Numbered from the stretch's first letter, positions 46,001-60,752 are shown. The stretch: 64,000 bases of DNA from Cenococcum geophilum 1.58 (GCA_001692895.1 KV748217.1:992001-1056000), one strand, 5' to 3'. A program made the numbers and translations. The notes: generated from the letters alone by a model not told the origin.

Positions 46001-49000
46001 GTACTATACTAACTTAGCTTATTATTACATCTTGCGGCGTTAAGTATCTCTAATATTAACCTAACCTATAATCTAATCGATCCTTGGATTATATTCCTAT
46101 AACTAAGGCATACTTAATACTGCCTTGTCCCGTCCTAATGGTAGGATATTAAAAGACATCTTAATTTGTCTCCCTTTAATAGTTATCTAAATAGGTCCTG
46201 TTTTAAGATTAATGATTTCTCCTCTATAGGTTATTAGATCTCCTGAAATTGTAACTAATAGGTAAAGTTACTCCTTTTATCTATAAGGTAGTCCTATTCT
46301 CTTAACTGCTACTAGTAAGATATAGTTTTACGTTACTCTACTATCTATTAGCGCTTCAAACTACTAATCTTACCAATTAATTCATAAATTTAGGTGTTAT
46401 TCTTAAATTCCTTTAAGGGTCTAAGGCTCTACTACTGGCTCCCTCTAGTCCCGTAGGCCTCTACTTTTCCTAACTATTAGCTGCTCGATCTTAGTGCACT
46501 TAACTTACTCTTTAGCCAATGCCTAGTTCGCTTTTTATCTTTAATATGCTATAGATATATATTTTCTAGGCATTTCTACTACTATCATCCGTCTAAGTAT
46601 TCTTCTATAAGGAATCTTTCTGGTTAAAGTACTAAACTTCCTTCCTCTTAGACCTCTGCTAGATGCCATCTATATATATATTTAGCATTCCTATACTATT
46701 GCTCGTCTATTATCTAGTATATCCTTATAGAGTACTTTTAATTCTTTTCTTTTGGATTCTTATATATTTTATATATATCGTCTATATACGCAATCCATGA
46801 TAATATATAGTATACTAGGTACTTTAGGTTAATTCTTAGCTCGTCTTTATCCTTAAATTTAAACCTTTATTATGCTAATCTAAACGTTATAACTTTATTT
46901 ACAGGTACTAAGATGCATCTCTCGCTTCTTTAGTCCTCTAAACGTTCCTCTAGATCCTTTAACGTTATAATTAAGGCTCCTTTAATATACGTTATAGCCT
47001 TTTCTATAATTAGGTGGTCTTAAATAACTTTTTTATCTAACTATATATAGAAATCTTCCCACTTATTATTATGTCTTTGCCTATATTACTTTTAGTATAG
47101 CTACTAGAGTGTATACGGTTTATCCATAAGGAAGTATCTTCTTATTACTATATCGTAACAGCCTTTTATATATTGTTCCTTAAACCTAGTTAAAATCCCT
47201 AGATCCTCTTTATCTTCTAATTTAGTAAACCACTTAGCTCTTAATATGCCTACTCTTAGCCTATTAATAATTCTTTATACTAGTGCTCTATCCTTTATAT
47301 ATCCTAATATGCTAAATCTCTTATCTAGTTTCTGTTCTTACTATAAGGTAATTCTTGCCCTAAACTCCTCTATAGTTTCTTTTACGTTGCGTCTTATAAG
47401 TAGATCCTTAAAGTCTTTATGCTTCTTAATCTTAGTATTAACTTTTTAATCTTTAGGCTAAATACTATATTCCCCTAGTAAGTCTTCTAAGTCCATATAT
47501 CTATCTCCTAGTCTAGTTACTATTTGCACTATAGATTCTCTAATCTATAAAGAAGCTCCTTACCTCTTACCTATGGGTGCCCTTATTTATACCCCGAAAT
47601 CTTAGTCCCTTAAATTCTTTAATCCTAAGCTTACTTCTAACTTAAGCTTAGTTCCCGCCTTAGTTTAACTAGGCGTTTATAGTGTTCTCATCTCGTCTTA
47701 AGAGTCTTAAATCTCACTTATCTTGTCTTAAGAGTCTTATGCCTGTAGGAAACTCTATCCCGAGCTCATTCATATAGTTCTAAACTAAGCTACTACCCTA
47801 CTCTATTAGTTTTCGTCCGTCGTAGGTCCTTAGGTATACCTTATCTTATCTTAAGAATCTTAGTTATCTTTTATCTTATCTTAAGAATCTTAAGCCTTTA
47901 GCCTTTTACCTTTATTGAGTGCCGAAGTGGTTTACTATTCTACTTCTCTTGCATCTTATAAAGCGATAGACATCGTGTCTAGTAGGGTTTCAATCCCTAC
48001 TAATGTTCCTTATTCTATAATGGAATTATCCTCTACCTTTAGTATAATATTTCTAAGGTCTGCTTACTCCTAGTAAGCGGCCCTTATTGCCTTATCGTCA
48101 CGGAATGTTTTACCTGTATTAAATTTATTATCCTTAATATCTAATCTATAAACTAGTTTATTAGTTCCTCTATATCCTATAGGTGCTGGCTCTTATAGCT
48201 AATAGCTTGCGCCATACTTAGCGTCCTTATGAATTTAGTATGCGTTGTTATAACAAAACGCAAAACTTTTAATTAAACATTCTTTTGTTCCTTACAGCAT
48301 ATTGTTGTCCCTCTATACGTATATATTGTCTACTAGTCTCGTGCCTTTTACTATATAGTAACTCTGCCTACTTCTATAGTCTCTAATGTAATAACCCTAT
48401 TTTCCGCAATTTATATAAGCTCCTTCTTTAAACTATTTCTTTTGCTATAGAGTCCGCCTAAATGTCTTCTGCTATTAAGATCCCTAATTTAGCCTTTGCT
48501 CCTTAGACCTTTAGTTACTTAACCCTTATCCTCTAGGTTTCTATAGTTTACTCCATCTCTTATAGGCTTCTTTAGTACTACTTAGGTCCATTAGCTCTGC
48601 GCTATACTATAGTTTTTAACTTAGCTTTTGTTATTACGTACTCTGCGCCTTATATAACTATAAAACTCTATCTTAGCCTCTCTTAGCCTATTCCCTTTAG
48701 AAGATCCTATTATTAATCTTAATCGCTTAATCTATTAATTCCCTTAGGGTGTCCGCATCTTCCATTAGGATAATTATATCCTAGACTTTAGCCTTAAGTC
48801 CCTGTTTATACTATGCTATAAGCGCCCTATTATTCTACTCTACTTATATTNCTAGTGTCTNGAACTATATTNTATANTTAATTNCTAAAGTTNNTTNCAN
48901 AAGGTTCTANAGTTTTCTTTCCGCTATAGTTATTTCTTCTAGGTCTCTAAATATCTACGTAAGTTGTTCTGTAAATCCTTCCTAACTTAAGAATATAAAT

Positions 49001-49419
49001 CGCATATCCTAGTTAGTAGTTGTCATTCCGTTTGCCTATATCTCCGTAAGGTAAGGTTTAAACTACTTAAGTGCTTTTCCTAATAAGAATAGTCCTACGT
49101 AGGCTATCCGATCCATGGGTGTAGGTAACTTTACTCCCTTTTATAAGACCTTAAAGTGTATCTGCGTAAGGAATCCTTTAAGTTTTAACCTTTCTCCTAT
49201 AAATCTCTTAATTAATAGTAGCTTAATCTTTGCTGCTCCTATCCCGTTAAGTCTTTCTTTAAATACTATATTATTAGCTATTAGCTGGTTAATTATTTCC
49301 TGTAGCTGTCCGACCGTTATAGGTTGCTATAAGTTAGTATCTGCTATACTAGTATTACCTCCTGTCCCTAAAGTAGTTGCCGCCGTTAATGGCGTTATAG
49401 TGGCTGCTTTTGGTGGCAT
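43020..49419 (-). pseudogene. gag-pol of gypsy G2
   Basis: The gag ATG at 49417-49419 is intact (MPPKAATIT-type start), and RIP stops follow soon after. By alignment with G4, protease lies near 46370, RT at about 45260-45780, RNase H at about 44600-45020, integrase at about 43650-44350 and the chromodomain-like tail near 43080-43330. The tail continues in frame into NESPKGDLRRAVAELL past the point where G1 and G4 have a stop, so the true polyprotein end may lie further downstream. Confidence 0.87.
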
Positions 49420-49463
49420 GTTGTTCGACTTCTTATATTAATACTGTAACTAGGTAGTAATTA

Positions 49464-49888
49464 TATAATGGAACCTTATAGTAAGAACTACAATGGGTTT
49501 GTTATTGGGCTAGGTGTGTAGGAAATGTAAGTATAAAAGTTAATAACGTAATAACAACTAGTGGAGTGGTTGCCTAATAAATTAACTCTAATTATATTCT
49601 GAGAATTATTATAAGGAAGGAACTATTTAGGTAGGGACTAAGGGTCCTTAAATACATAACCGTACTCCTATAAAATCCTTCTTGTACGTGATGTACGTCT
49701 TATACGTAAGGTACGTAAGTTCCTCTTATTCCTCTCGTTTAATATATAGCATATTATATAACCTTGGTTACTATTCCTCGTCACATAGTTCTATTGGCTC
49801 TATCCTAGACCGTGCCTAAATCAACTAACTAGCTTCTTCCGTCTCTTCTCCAAGTAGTTGTAATATTGTACTTAAAGCGTCCGTAACA
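49464..49888 (-). repeat. 5' LTR of G2
   Basis: 425 bp, direct copy of 41941-42365, followed by ataat. Confidence 0.92.
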
Positions 49889-50153
49889 ATAATGGTCCGG
49901 AAAGGCAATTAATAGGTCTATAATAGTTTGTAAGAGAGTAGAAGGTTTTATAAATATTTATATTCGCGTTTATAAACTTTTAGTAAACCGTATTAAGACT
50001 TAAATAAGTATATAGAGATGGTAATATAGTCCGTAATCCCTAACTTCTAACCTTCTAGTAGGTCGTACTAGAATATAAACGGGTTGTCGCTGTCGTGTAT
50101 CGCTTAGGGGGAGGTGTTAAGTAATTGCTAATCTATGCGCGCTTACTAATTAG

Positions 50154-50379
50154 TATTTATATTAACTTAATAATATAGGTAAGTTATATCTAGGTGCACG
50201 AAATACGTATAGTATCGTATACTCTTTTAGATGGTGGTAACTGTTAATTCTATTAAGGTAGACTACGTAGTTTATATACTAACGCGCCTCCCCCTAATTA
50301 GTCAGCACTTTATAAATAAGTAGTTGGTGCACTAAACGCGTAATTACGCGTTTAGTATACCACGTGCTGTAATTATACA
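50154..50379 (-). repeat. 5' LTR of copia C2
   Basis: 226 bp, direct copy of 36376-36601, followed by ctact at 50380-50384. Only about 260 bases separate it from G2, so G2 landed close to the start of the C2 interior. Confidence 0.92.
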
Positions 50380-50384
50380 CTACT

Positions 50385-51219
50385 ATTTAGGGGTTATTCT
50401 TCTATTTATATTCTATTAGTTTATTAATTTCTATATCCTACTTATTAATTTCCAATTTATTCCTATTAAGCTCCGCGTTTAGAAATATAGGATATAGTTT
50501 TTTAAATCGTTTAGGGAGCAGTAGAATTTTATAATTAGTTTATAATCCGTTTGTCTGGAGCGTTTATAGGTAGATCCTATAATTATTATATTAATAAGTT
50601 AGGCTTCTAATTAAGTTTACTAGGTTAGTATAATCTTAAAGTTAAATTATAAGAGGTATTTAGCTTAACGAATTTCGCGTTATATTAATTACTTTATAGT
50701 TATAAAGTACAATAGATTTTTATGGTCCGTTAATACGCGTATTAGAAATAATAATCCTTTAAGTTCTAGACGCCATTATTTAAAGCATTTAATAATTATA
50801 AGTAGTTCCTTATTATATATTTTATAGTTTAATTTAGTAGGGGCGAGTTTCTAGGAGAAAAAGGCTACTAGGCGTAGCTTGCCGTTTTTATTATATTGCA
50901 ATAATACTCCTTTTAGTGTATAGTTAAACGAGTCTGTTTTAATAATATATTTAAGGTTATAATTAAAATAGGTAAGTATTAGAGCAGTTATAAAACGATA
51001 TTTTAGGTTATTAAAAACTTATTTATATTTAGTAGATTATTTAAATCTTATATTCTTCTTTATTAAGTTTACTAATAGCTAAATAATTTTTAAGAAGTAA
51101 TTAATAAGTTAATAATAGAAATTTGCGAACCCTAAAAATCCTTAGATATTTTATATACTATTAGGACTTTCCTAATTTATAATTATAGCAATTTTTTTAA
51201 AGTCTATTTTTGTTAGGAA
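50385..51219 (-). mobile_element. Ty3/gypsy G3, RT end and RNase H
   Basis: The minus strand reads the end of a gypsy RT (FLGFANFYY near 51125) and RNase H (YNKELLAIIKCFK near 50800, LIRVLTDHKNLLYFIT near 50710), then tether sequence up to the C2 insertion. Together with 34095-36375 this is one gypsy pol gene. The remaining RT, protease and gag should lie right of copia C3, outside the window. RIP stops throughout. Confidence 0.82.
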
Positions 51220-53168
51220 TATAGGTAAGTTGCCATTATATAAGGCAAGTTGCCGTTACGTGAGGCAAGTTATTACTACGTATTGCCGCGGTACTAGCGT
51301 GGCGAGGAGCCTAGGGCTCCTCGCCCTCCCTTATTCTAGATAATAAGCTTATTAACTAACAACTATTATACTATCTATAACCTATAGATACGTAATATTA
51401 CCTTATAAAACTAACACTAATTAGTAGTTAACTTTACTATTATACTATAGAATAGCTAGGTATTTTACTAAGAAGAGATAAGCTACTATACTAGTGCTAC
51501 TTATGCTAGAGGAAGCTATCTTTTAAGGTTAGAACTAGTCCTAAACCTTAAATAGAACTCTTCTACAAATCTAAGGATTTAAAGGCCAGAATTAGTCCTA
51601 AGCCTTTCCTAAATTATAGATTCTTACGTCTATTACGTAGAATAATACGCTTTATAAGTCTTTATAATTTAAGGCTAGAACTAGTCCTAAGCCCTATAAT
51701 TATAGATTCTTATTATAAACGCGTACTAAATAATAATCCCTACGCTAATAATACTTCCCTCCTTCTAAAAATATAGCTACGCCGACTTTAAATAACTAGG
51801 AAGACTCCTTACTATTAAGGGTAGCTATATACGCGAAACTTATTAATAAAGATTAGGATAAATTTACCTTTAATATAATAACTTATACTATAAAATAAGT
51901 TAATAGCTTTTTCCTATATTATATTCTATTTTACTAAAGTAAATACTATACCGATTTACAGCTATAGGAATATTTTAGGGAGGATTTTATAAGATAGACC
52001 GCCGACACCTAGGCACTTAGTAATATTAATATTATTTAGAAATTTTAAGACTTCCTCTGTAGGAATAGGGTATATATTACTAAAGATAGTAACCCAATTA
52101 CTAGTAATATTTAGGCCGTTATTATTAATATAAAGAAACTAGTATAGATGGAAGCTAAGATTATATATTAACTACGGAAACCTAAAACCAACTTATACTC
52201 TTTAAAAGGTAACTTTAATTTAAAATAAAACCCCTAGAACGCTAATTCCCTACCTAGAGGTGCTCTTTTACCTAAAGGTACTCTCCTACCTAGAGGTACT
52301 TTTCCTTTACCTCCGCCGCCCCTAACTCCTCTACTCTAGCTAACTAGTAAGCCTCTACTATAAGAAGTTACGAATTTAATAAAGGTATATTTAGATAAGG
52401 AGAACTATATAATATACTTGGAATAAAACTATAGGTCTTTTATAACTGCTATAGTAAGGTTAGAATCTAATACCACTAGTTTTATTATACTTTTTTAGTT
52501 ATATTAAAGGGCCGGGCGGCGATATTTTATTATAACCATATTATAGGTAGAAACTATAGCTTTAATATAATACTTTAGCTTACTAAAGCCTACTTTAAGA
52601 CTAATAAAAATCGCCAACTTTATATATCCGAATGGTAGGAGACTATATTTTAAAGAGTTATCACTTTTAACTTAATAAAGACTTATTTAGAGTGCCTTTA
52701 ACTACCCTTTAATAAACTTTAGAAAATCTAATATAGCCTTACTAAAACTTACTAAAATAAGAATAGNCTAAGGGACTAGGTTATNTTAGCCTGCNATAGC
52801 GTTCCTAAGTGTAATTTAGCGCTATATAAACCTATAGATACGTTTAAAGGAGTATATACTAAGCTATGCTTTGCTATAGGTACTATAATATAAATATAAG
52901 AATCTTAATGGTTTTATACTGAAAACCCTACCTAATTAAGTATTTCTAACTAATATAATTATAACTAGACTAACCGAATATATAGTAGCCGTAGTAAGGG
53001 ATATAGTAAAGGGTATAATTAACGTTAACTATAAGGTAATTGTAGAGGAGGTTTATTTTAAAGTAATTACTAGAAGAAGTACTATGTTTATAAGAAGCTA
53101 AATTACTAGTTAACTAGATACTCCCTTAATAAGCAAAAGAAGGCATATAATAAGTTTTATTAGAGTAT

Positions 53169-53589
53169 TATTACGGACGCCTTAAGTACGATATTACGAC
53201 TACTTGGAGAAGAGTTAGAAGAGGCTAGCTAGTTAATATAGGCACGGTCCAGGATGGAACCCGTGGAGCTATATGACAAGGAATAGTAACCGAGGTTATA
53301 TAACGTGCTACGTATTAAATAAGAGGAACGAGAGGAACTTACGTACCTTATATATAATACGTACATCACGTATAAGAAGGATTTCATAGGAGTACGGATG
53401 TATATTTAAGGACCCTTAGTCCCTACCTAGATAGTTCCTTCCTTATAGTAATTCTTAGAATATAATTAGAGTTAATCTGTTAGGCAACCACTTCACTAGT
53501 TATTATTACATTGTTAACTTCCTACATTACCTATACACCTAGCCTATTAACAGGACCTACTATAGTTCTTGCTATAAGGTTCCGTTACA
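53169..53589 (+). repeat. 5' LTR of G4
   Basis: 421 bp, direct copy of 60753-61173, preceded by agtat. Confidence 0.92.
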
Positions 53590-53627
53590 CAATTACTACC
53601 TAGTTACGGTCTTAGAAGTTAAACAAT

Positions 53628-56600
53628 ATACTACTAAAAGCAGCCACCATAACGCCGTTAACGGCAGTAACCACTTTAAGGTTAAGTAAAGATATAAGTA
53701 TATAAGATACTAACTCATAACCAGTTACGGTTGGGCAGTTATAGGAAATCGTTAATAGGTTAAATAAGAACAACTAAACACTTAAAGAAAGACTTAATGG
53801 AATTAGAGTAGTAAAGGTTAAGTTACCTTTAATTAAACAATTCTTAGGAAAGAGATTAAAGCTTAAAGGATTTCTTACGCAAATACATTTTAAAGTCATG
53901 TAAGAAGGGGTTAAGTTAGCCACGTTAATGGATTAGATAGCCTACGCAGGACTATTCTTAATAGGAAGGGCTCTTAAATAGTTTAAACCCTACTTAACGG
54001 AAATATAGACTAATAGAATAACTACTACTAATTAAGAGGTATAATTTGTGTTTTCTAGCTAGGCAGAATTCGCGGAACAATTAATATAGATATTTAGGGA
54101 CCTAGAAGCAATAATAACAGTAAAGAGGAAGCTTTAGGACCTAATATAGCAAACTTTAGTAATTAAGTATATAATACAGTTTTAAATACTTACTATATAG
54201 GTTAAATAGAATAATAAGGCGCTTATAGCATAGTATAAATAGGGACTTAAGGCTAAAGTCTAGGACGTAATTATTCTAATAGAAGATGCAGACACCCTAA
54301 GGGAATTAATAGATTAAGCAATTAAGATTAATAATAGAATCTTCTAAAGGGAATAGGCTAAGAAGGGCTAGGATAGAGTTCCATAGTTATATAAAATATA
54401 GAGTACGTAATAACTAAAGCTAAATTAGAAACTATAGTATAGCGCAGAGCTAATAGACCTAAGTGGTACTAAAGAAACCTATAAGAGATGGGGAAAGCAA
54501 CTATAGAAACCTAAAAGTTAAGGATTAAGTGATTATAGGACTAAGAAGTATAGGCTAAACTAAGGATCCTAATAACGGAAGATGTTTAAGCGGACTTTAT
54601 AGCAAAAGTAATGGTTTAAAGATAGAGCTTATATAAATTACGGAAAATAGGGTTATTTTACTAAAGACTATAAAGATAATTAGAGATACTACGCGGTAAA
54701 GGGAACTAGACTAATAGCATATAATATATACGTATAGAAGGACGATAGTATACTATAAGGAACAAAAGAATGTTTAATTAAAAGTTTTATGTTTTATTAT
54801 AATAACGCATACTAAATTTATAAAGACGCTAAGTACGGTATAAGTTATTAGCCATAAGAGCTAGAGTTAAAAGGACTTAAAGGAACTAAAGAGTTAGATA
54901 AAGAATAAGATTAACTCTATAAGCTAGATTAAGATATTATAGTAATATATAAACAACAATTAGCAATAATAATAATAGAGTTAAAGTACTTATTAATTAA
55001 CAGTAATAAGGATAGTAAAGGAACCAACTAGGGGTATCTAAACCTTAATAACGTAATAGAAGTAGAGACTAAAACCACTATAGAGTAAGGTTTAGTAACG
55101 GGCATTATAACACCATTAAATACGGCATCCATTGCTTTATAAGATAGAAGGAGTAATATTTAGAAATAATTAAGCAAGCAGACGACTGCTAGTGCTAGCT
55201 TACTACTTAATAAAGGTAAAAAGCTAAAGGCTTAAGATTTTTAAGACGAGATAAGAGATAACTAAGATTCTTAAGATAAGATAAGGTAAGCTTAAGGACC
55301 TATAACGGACAATAACTGATAGAGCAGAGCAATAGCTTAGTTTAGTAATATATAAATAAGCTTAGGACGAAGTTTCCTAAAGGCATAAAACTCTTAAGAC
55401 AAGATAAGTAAGATTTAAGACTCTTAAGACAAGATAAGAATACCTATAAAGCCTAGTTGGACTAAGGCAGGGATATAGCTTAAGAAAGAAGTAAGCTTAG
55501 GATTAAAAAATCTAAGAGGTTAAGAATTTGGAGTATAAATTAGAACACCCATAGGTAAGAAGTAAATGGCTTTATTATAGATTAGAGAATCTATAATATA
55601 AATAGCAGTTAAGCTAGGAGACAGATATATAGACCTAGAGGACTTACTAGTAGAATATAGTGTTTAGACTAAAGATCGAAAAGTTAATACTATAATTAAG
55701 AAGTAAGAAGACTTTAAGGATCTGGTTATAAGACGCAAACTATAAGAAACTATAGATAAGTTTAGAGCAAGAATCCTTATATAGTAAAAGAAAGGACTAA
55801 ATATAAGATCTAGTATATTCGGTTATATATAAAATAAAGCACTGGTATAAAGAATTATTAATAGGCTAAGAGCCGGCATACTAAGAGCTAAGTAGCTTAC
55901 TAAATTGGAAAACGAAGAGAATCTAGGGATTTTAACTAGATTTAAAGAATGATATATAAAGGGCTGTTATAACATAGTAATAAGAAGATACTTCCTTACG
56001 GATAAGCCGTATATACTCTAACAGCTATACTAAAAGTAGTATAGGCAGAGACATAACAATAAGTGGGAAGATTTCTATATATAGTTAGACGAGAAAGTTA
56101 TCTAAGACTACCTAATTATAGAAAAAGCGATAAATTATATTAAGGGAGCCTTAATTATAATATTAAAGGATCTAAAGAAATGATTAGAGGACTAGAGAAG
56201 TAAGAGACGTATTTTAGTACCTATAAATAAAGTTATAATGTTTAGATTAGTATAATAGAGGTTTAAACTTAAGGATAAAGACGAGTTAAGAGTTAACCTA
56301 AAATACCTAGTACACTATACGCTATTATAAATTGCATATATAGATAATATATACAAAATATATAAAAACCTAAAAGAAAAGAATTAGAAATACCCTATAA
56401 GGATATATTAGGCGCTAAAGGAGCAATAGTATAGGAATGCTAAGTATATACACAGCTGGTATCTAGTAGAAGTTTAGAAGTTAGGAGACTTAATATTTTA
56501 ATTAGGAAGATTCCTTACGGAAGAATGCCTAGATAAATAATAATAGTGGGAATATTTAGAGAATACCTATCTATAGCATATTAAAGATAAAAAGCGAATT

Positions 56601-59600
56601 AAGTATTGGCCTAAGTTAGACTAAGTACAACTAGGATTAAACAGCCAATAGTTAGGAAAAGTAGAGGCCTATAGGACTAGAGGGAGCTAGTAGTAAAGCC
56701 TTAGACCCTTAATGGAATTTAAGGACAATACCTAAATTTATAAGTTAAATGGCAAGATTAGCAGTTTAAAGCGTTAGTAGATAGTAGAGTAATATAAAAC
56801 TATATCTTACTAGCAGCAGTTAAAAGGATGGGGCTACTACATAGACAAAAGGAGTACCTTTATCTACTAGTAACAATTTTAGGAGATCTAATAGCCTATA
56901 GAGGAGGCATTATTAATCTTAAAACAGGACCTATTTAGATAACTATTAAAGGAAGATAAATTAAGATATCTTTTAATATATTACTATTAGGGAATAATAA
57001 GGCAGTACTAGGAATGCCTTAGTTACAGGAATATAATCTAAAGATTGATTAGGTTACAGGTTAGGTCGATATTAGAAATACTTAACGCCGTAAGATACAA
57101 TAAAAAGCCAAGATGGTATAGTACTAAGTAGGGGCAACCTATAAAGAAACAGAAAAAGGAATAGGCTATATACTAAAGAGATACCACAAGTATAATAAGA
57201 AATTATAGTCACTAGAAAGTAAAAAGCTATTAGAATATATAGCGTAGGACTATAAGATAGAATTAGAACTAGGAATAAGTCTAAGGTTCTTTCTAATCTA
57301 TAAGCTTACCAAAGAAGAAGGGAGAGCACTAAAAGAGTTTATTTAGGAGAACTTATAAAAGGGATATATTAGACCATTACAGTTATTAGTAGGATATCCA
57401 GTATTATTTGTACTAAAGAAAAATGGAAAACTTAGACTATATATCAACTATAGACAGTTAAATAGCATTACTAGAAAGGATAAGTATCCTTTACCCTTAA
57501 TTAGCGAAATTTAAGATAGGATTAGTAATGCGTAAATCTTTATAAAGATAGATCTGAGATAGGCGTACTATTAGATTAGAATTAAGGAAGGCGATAAATA
57601 GAAGGCAGTTTTTAGGTTAAAGAAAGGACTATATAAACCACTAGTTATGCAATTTTGGCTTATAAACGCACTAGCGACATTTTAGAAGCGTATTAATAAT
57701 ATATTAAGAGAATACTTAGATAAATTTATTATAGTATACCTTAATAATATTATTATCTACTTAATAAGTAAGGAAGAATATAGAGAACATATTAAATAGG
57801 TCTTAAGGAGACTATAAGAAAAACAGATGCTAGTAGCAATTAAGAAATATAAGTTCTTTACTAGGAAGACAGATTTTATTAGATTTATTATTAAACTAGG
57901 CTAACCTAATATAGATCTAAAGAAGATCGAGGCTATAGTGAATTAGTAAGAACTAAAAAATGTTATACAGCTAAGGTCGTTTCTAGGGTTTTATAATTAC
58001 TATAAAAGGTTTATAGCTTAATGGTTAAAGAATATTAAGCTATTTATAAGGTTAATAAAGAAAAAAGAACCTTAGGTATAGGGAAAAGAGTAGAGGAAAC
58101 TATTTAAGAAGGTTAAGGAGTTGTTTACTTAAGACCTAATCCTTAAAATCTACCAGACGAAGTTAGAGACAGTAGTTAAAACGGATGTATTAGACTTTAC
58201 ACTAGGAGCGTGCTTTTTATAAAAATATAAAGATAGATAGCACCTAGTGGCATACTATAGTTAGAAGATAACACTACCTAAACTAAACTATAACATCTAT
58301 AATAAGGAGTTATTAGGTATAGTTATAGCACTTTAGGAATAGAGAGCATTCTTATAAGGTATAGAGAAACTATTTATAGTTAAGACGGATTATAAGAACC
58401 TAATAGGGTTCCTAATAATAAAAGAACTTAATTAGAGATAAGTTAGATGGGCAAAGATGCTTATAGAATACTATTTTGAGATTTAGTATACTAAGGGTAC
58501 AGACAATATACGAGTAGATGCTCTAAGCAGAAAAGCTAAATTATAAAATAATAAAAAGCCATTAGGGGCTTTACTACGAAAAGATATAGATAGATTAATT
58601 AGGTACAACTATCTAAAAATTGCAGCAATAAGAGCAGTTAGTTAGACCTATAAATTACTAGAAAGTAAATAGTTATAAAAGATCTAAGACGTATAGGCAG
58701 AGGATTTAAACTCAGAGTAGTATAAAAACCGAAAAGCAACGTATATACCAAGAAACATTATAAAAGAATTTGTTAAGTTATTTTATAAGGGACTAACTTA
58801 AGGACACAACGGAGCTATAGGCTTAGTGTTAAGACTTTAAGAGGAATATATTATTAATAAAATCTAGGGACTAGCAAGACAAGTTACTAAGAAATATCTA
58901 AATTGCTAAAGAAATAAACCGACAAGGCATAAGCTATATAGAGGGCTATAACCTATTAAAATACTAAAGAGACTATAGGAGGTTATATTATAGGACTTTA
59001 TTATTAAGTTACTAAAATTAAGAGATCCTATTACCGGACAAAATTATAACGCAATCTTAGTAATAATAGATAAGCTTACGAAGTGGGGATACTTTATAGT
59101 ATGTATAGAAGAAATCTTAGCGGAAGATGTCGCTAAAATCTATATTAAAGAAGTATTTATAAGATATAGAGCACTAAGTAAGATTATATTAGACAGAGAT
59201 CTAAGATTTATAGTAGCATTTTAGGAAGTATTTTTAGTAGAGTAAGGAGTTTAAGTAGTAACTTCTACTGTATATTATCTACAGACAGACGGTTAAATAG
59301 AAAGATTAAATTAGACACTAGAATAGTATTTAAGGCATTATATTAATTATATATAGAATAATTAGGTATTACTATTACTAGTTATATAGTTTATATATAA
59401 TATAACACTATAAAAAGGGATAGGAATATTACTATTTAAGGCGAATTACGGATATAAGCTAAGGACATTATTATTACTACATTAAGTAAAGAAAATAAGT
59501 AGTATAGCTAAGCAAAGAATAGAGATATTAATAAATCTTTATATAGACCTTATAGAAATAGCTAAGGTAGTACAGCAAAGAATAAAAAAGTACTATAATG

Positions 59601-60095
59601 CTAAGAGATCTAAGGGACTAGATCTTAAGGAGGGAGATAAAGTATAGCTACTATATAAAAATTTCAAGAGTTAACGACTAAGTAAGAAGTTGGGCTATGT
59701 CAGACTAGGACCTTTTAAAATTACGCAGAAAATTTCATTAGTTATATTTAAGTTAAACCTACTAGCTAGGATAAAGATCTACCCTATATAGCACATCGCA
59801 ATGCTAGAGCTAGTATACGGGAATATTAAGCCACCGGTTTATAAAGTAGACACATATAGAGGATAAGAAGAGGATAAATAGCAAGTTTTAAAGATTATTA
59901 ATTATAAGGACGTAAACAATAAAATATAGTACGAAGTAAAGTAGATAGGCTATAATAAGACTACTTAGGAGCTACTAGAGAACCTAAAGAACGCTATAGA
60001 AAAGGTATAGGAGTATTAGAAGAGAAAAGGTTAGGCAATATTAATAAAGGAGAATCACCAAAGAATAAGTTACCTAAGGGAGACCTAGGAAGAGC
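53628..60095 (+). pseudogene. gag-pol of gypsy G4
   Basis: The gag start has decayed from ATG to ATA at 53628 (compare G1). A CCHC knuckle is reduced to NYGKQGYFTKDY near 54640. Protease ALVDSRV lies at 56771-56790 (the DSG glycine changed to arginine). RT at about 57360-57900 has YLDD changed to YLNN at 57734-57760. RNase H is at about 58170-58540 with YNIYNKELLGIVIAL. Integrase is at about 58790-59400, with NCQRNKPTRHK (zinc finger), VIIDKLTKWGYF, DRDLRF and YLQTDGQIERLNQ. A chromodomain-like tail TQELLENLKNA lies near 59970. This tail, with its tryptophan lost, places the family among chromoviruses. Confidence 0.9.
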
Positions 60096-60752
60096 GACTG
60101 CTAAACTACTTAAAGTTATTTCCTTCTTTGTTAGAAGAGAATTTATTCTTTTATTGCTAAGTTCCATAAACCTTGTTTTATAAGTTTCTACTCCTTAAAA
60201 TAAACCTTCTCGCGAACCTTCTTAAGACGAAGTAGCCGAGTAAACGCCGCAATCTAAGTATCTAGGGCCTTCTATTCCGCGTCACGGGAATACTTAAGCT
60301 TAGTAAGAGCCTGCGCTAGGTTACCATTAAGCTTTGTAGCAATAGATTAAATACGAAACCCTATAATAAATTACTTAGGGAACTTAGAGACTATTAAGAG
60401 TTATAGGACGCGTATACTTAGCGTTAGAAGTAGAGCGAATATCGTAAGATAATTAAATATTTACTTTAGTGCACTCTAAATAAAAGGACGGTTGCTAAGA
60501 TAAAGGACTCGCCAGCGTAACGTAAACTAACCCCTCTTTTGTATAATAAGAATATAGAGATAGTATAATCTTACTAAGCAATAATATAGCAGCAACAGTG
60601 CGGGTATAACATTACGCGTATAAAGAGGAAGATGCTTTAGGTATTATAAGTAATAATATTAACCAAATTAATTAGATAGATATTATACCTTTAGTAAACG
60701 ACTTAAAGATACTAGGTATCTTTAAGGACGAAGATAAAGAGGAGGGAGATAG
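60095..60752 (+). other. Conserved region between pol and 3' LTR of G4 (candidate third ORF)
   Basis: One plus-strand frame reads VIGRVYLALEVERISQDN near 60400, KEEDALGIISNNINQINQID near 60625 and DLKILGIFKDEDKEEGDS up to the purine tract, then continues into the LTR as MDALSTILQLLGEELEEASQ. Equivalent peptides occur in G1 and G2. The protein would be acidic and soluble, with its end encoded by the LTR. No family recognised. Confidence 0.5.

Larger units (their letters stand above)
41941..49888 (-). mobile_element. Ty3/gypsy chromodomain retrotransposon G2 (7948 bp, complete, RIP-inactivated)
   Basis: 425-bp LTRs at 41941-42365 and 49464-49888 are direct copies starting TGTAACGGAACC. A perfect ataat duplication flanks the element (41936-41940 and 49889-49893). 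It is the same family as G1 and G4 and is inserted into the 5' part of copia C2. It includes the conserved 0.65-kb region between pol and 3' LTR (42366-43020). N bases at 48850-48910 fall in gag. Confidence 0.93.
36376..50379 (-). mobile_element. Ty1/copia retrotransposon C2, complete, split by gypsy G2
   Basis: 226-bp LTRs (36376-36601 and 50154-50379) are direct copies beginning TGTTTATATTAAC and ending GTAATTATACA. A perfect ctact duplication flanks the element (36371-36375 and 50380-50384), and gypsy G3 reads on at both sides. After removal of G2 and its duplication the element is about 6.05 kb. The genes read on the minus strand. The LTR contains a strong palindrome, CTAAACGCGTAATTACGCGTTTAG, at about 36554-36577 and 50335-50358. 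Confidence 0.92.
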